A stretch of 64,000 nt of DNA from Cryptomeria japonica (taxonomy: Eukaryota > Streptophyta > Pinopsida > Cupressales > Cupressaceae): assembly GCF_030272615.1 (NCBI RefSeq), contig NC_081412.1, positions 697,434,156 to 697,498,155 on the forward strand, given 5' to 3'. The first letter of the stretch is position 1. Each line of letters starts with the position of its first letter. The position numbers and the translations under genes were made by a program. Shown here one piece after another: positions 62,526-64,000 of the stretch. Below the pieces are notes generated by a model. That model was not told the origin of the DNA, did no database searches, and worked only from the letters and a program-made list of their open reading frames with translations.

Positions 62526-63244
62526 TGAAAGAAGCTTATTCCTATTCTTATCTAGCTTAGTATCATACCAGGAACTTTCTTTGATTGCTGTCATGAGAGG
62601 AGGAGGAGGACCCACACTGCAAGCATTGAGAATTTCAAAGATTTAATCTTGTTAGTCTTTTGGACGACATTGTTTAACTTAAATATTACTTCAGTCTTGT
62701 TGCACAGTTGGTCTTCATTTTGGGTTAAGATTCAAAGAACCCAAAATTGTCAGACAATTGACTGTTTTTTCAAATCTTCCAGAACAGTTTTTGTGTCACG
62801 CATTATAGAAGTTTTTGCATGTGGGTAAAGGAAACTTTTAAAAAATGAACATGGATATCTTTATTTCGATGAGCACTTAGACTATTGTTCCGTTGATTAT
62901 GTCTCCATTCCCACCTACAAGCTTGGAAATGGTCTAGTCTTCCCCACAAGACCCTGGTAGTGGAGGTCTTGAACAAATATTGTCTAGGGTTGCGTGGGAA
63001 AGATGTTAACTTGTTTAGGAATAGAGGGCGAAATTGCACTCATGATGTCTAGATGCCAAAAGGTCAAAGTTCCATGAGAATTGGGCAAGCTCCCCAAGGA
63101 AGTCTAAGCTTCTCTCCCTTGTGGAGTTGTTTACTTTGCCTTTGATTTGTGGGGATTAATAGGCTGGTTAGGTTAACTGAGAAAAGTTGCCCAACTTTGT
63201 GTTTTGGGAAGGATTGGATCCAGGCTACTCTGCAAGTTATTGAG
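62526..63244 (+). other. Putative 5' untranslated region of host gene
   Basis: No open frame leads continuously into the exon. In the exon's frame a TGA lies near 63142 and the sequence is open from there, so a few upstream in-frame codons exist but no ATG. A possible splice acceptor (ATTAATAG|G, near 63171) could mean a 5'-leader intron. Short upstream ATGs occur near 63043 and 63074. Confidence 0.4.
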
Positions 63245-64000
63245 ATGATGGAGGTCAGTAGCAGCAGTGATAGCATGGAGGGAATAGAAGGTTTTCAAGG
63301 TATTAGCAGTAATGCAACGGAAGAGATGAAGGATAGTTATGACATGAGTTACAGCAGAATATTATCTTCTTCAGGTCCCATGAATTGTTCTTTCTTAACT
63401 GAAGAATTTGTAGAGGCATCTCCAAGTGAGTGTGCAGCATATGAGAAATATCTGAATCTCTCAGAGTTCACTGCAATCTGGAAATCCAGGGAATGGCATG
63501 GTTGGCCTGCAGAGCTGCTGGTAAAAACTGCCTTGCAGTCACTGGAAATGACTTTCAGATTAATTTCATCAGTCCTGTGTGACACAAGGCCTTATATTAA
63601 CAGAGAAGAGTGGAAAAGAAGGCTTGAATCCTTGACTGCTTCTCAGCTTGAATTAATATCTGTGATTTGTGAAGGTGATAAGGATGCCCCCACAGTTCAA
63701 CTGTCTGTAAGTAATGGTGTTATTGCTACTAAAGTTGGCCAAGAGGTATGGCAGAGACCTGGGGCTTTGCCTGTGGTTAGCAGAGTAAGTCAAGAGAGTT
63801 TACTACCTCGCTTGGGTACATGGAAAAGGGCTGAACATATGGTTTCTAGAATATGGCTTGTAATTGAAACTCATATGCAGAGAGCCCCTTTTACATTAGG
63901 CCTTGGGGAACCAAATCTTTCAGGCAAGCCTATTCTTGAATATGATAAGATCTGTAAGCCAAGCTATCTGTATTCCTTCAGGCAATCCTCACAGTTCCAC
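63245..64000 (+). CDS. CorA-like magnesium transporter family protein, N-terminal exon (partial)
   Basis: Open for 252 codons from ATG at 63245 (another ATG directly follows at 63248) to the window edge with no stop; base composition is clearly more coding-like than anything nearby. The first 60 residues are Ser/Glu-rich. A conserved-looking region follows: SEFTAIWKSREWHGWPAELL, ALQSLEMTFRLISSVL, RPYINREEWKRRLESL and QLELISVICEGD, then VWQRPGALPVVSRVSQESLL and PFTLGLGEPNLSGKP. From memory this pattern belongs to a plant-specific family annotated as CorA-like Mg transporters (Arabidopsis At1g29820/At2g42950 type), soluble in its N-terminal half with membrane helices expected only near the C-terminus, outside this window. 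Transport function is not shown by what is visible. It looks intact and is the only probable functional gene here. Confidence 0.7.
   Translation, partial: MMEVSSSSDSMEGIEGFQGISSNATEEMKDSYDMSYSRILSSSGPMNCSFLTEEFVEASPSECAAYEKYLNLSEFTAIWKSREWHGWPAELLVKTALQSLEMTFRLISSVLCDTRPYINREEWKRRLESLTASQLELISVICEGDKDAPTVQLSVSNGVIATKVGQEVWQRPGALPVVSRVSQESLLPRLGTWKRAEHMVSRIWLVIETHMQRAPFTLGLGEPNLSGKPILEYDKICKPSYLYSFRQSSQFH

Overview
This window is plant nuclear DNA, most likely from a gymnosperm (probably a conifer, by inference). Nearly everything in it is retrotransposon sequence nested inside older retrotransposon sequence. The elements are decayed, mostly by base substitution, and only one gene-like host sequence is visible, at the extreme right edge. 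The lineage call is inferred from the very long, old nested elements and plant-only families; nothing in the sequence names the species.

Layout. Positions 1-3052 hold a broken hAT-like transposase gene on the minus strand, split by a solo LTR (1275-2776). From about 3791 to 52163 there is one nested stack. An old plus-strand Copia-type element C contributes a decayed extra ORF (3791-4390, 12236-12632), a PPT and a 3' LTR (12762-13385 continued at 51822-52163). A plus-strand Copia element A (4391-12230, target duplication aatgt) sits in C's extra ORF. A minus-strand Copia element B (13386-51816, perfect target duplication ctttg) sits in C's LTR. A Tat-lineage Ty3/Gypsy element D (18914-49943, plus) sits in B's gag. 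A Tekay-like chromovirus E (26877-39937, minus, LTRs of about 4.06 kb) sits in D's reverse transcriptase, and a 603-bp solo LTR (44509-45111, target duplication aaccc) sits in D's 3' region. Insertion order by containment is C, then A and B independently, then B, D, E.

Positions 52164-57368 are AT-rich non-coding DNA with a direct duplication of about 1.7 kb. Positions 57382-60820 are a 5'-truncated minus-strand LINE which, unusually, carries a second long ORF downstream of its ORF2 inside the same probable target duplications. Positions 60835-63244 are AT-rich and non-coding. A conserved plant protein-coding exon begins at 63245 and runs off the right edge; it most resembles the plant family annotated as CorA-like magnesium transporters.

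How the parts work. A, B, D and E each carry gag-pol with recognisable zinc knuckles, protease, integrase, reverse transcriptase and RNase H, in the order expected for Copia (A, B) and Gypsy (D, E), with matching primer-binding sites and polypurine tracts. All are interrupted, so none looks autonomous now. The most unusual features are: D's antisense plant-mobile-domain ORF and its two oppositely oriented arrays of one short motif at the ends of its internal region; a two-hairpin module kept across three otherwise different Copia LTR families, with compensating stem changes; and decay in which in-frame stops are almost all readable as CAG/CAA (or CGA) turned to TAG/TAA (or TGA).
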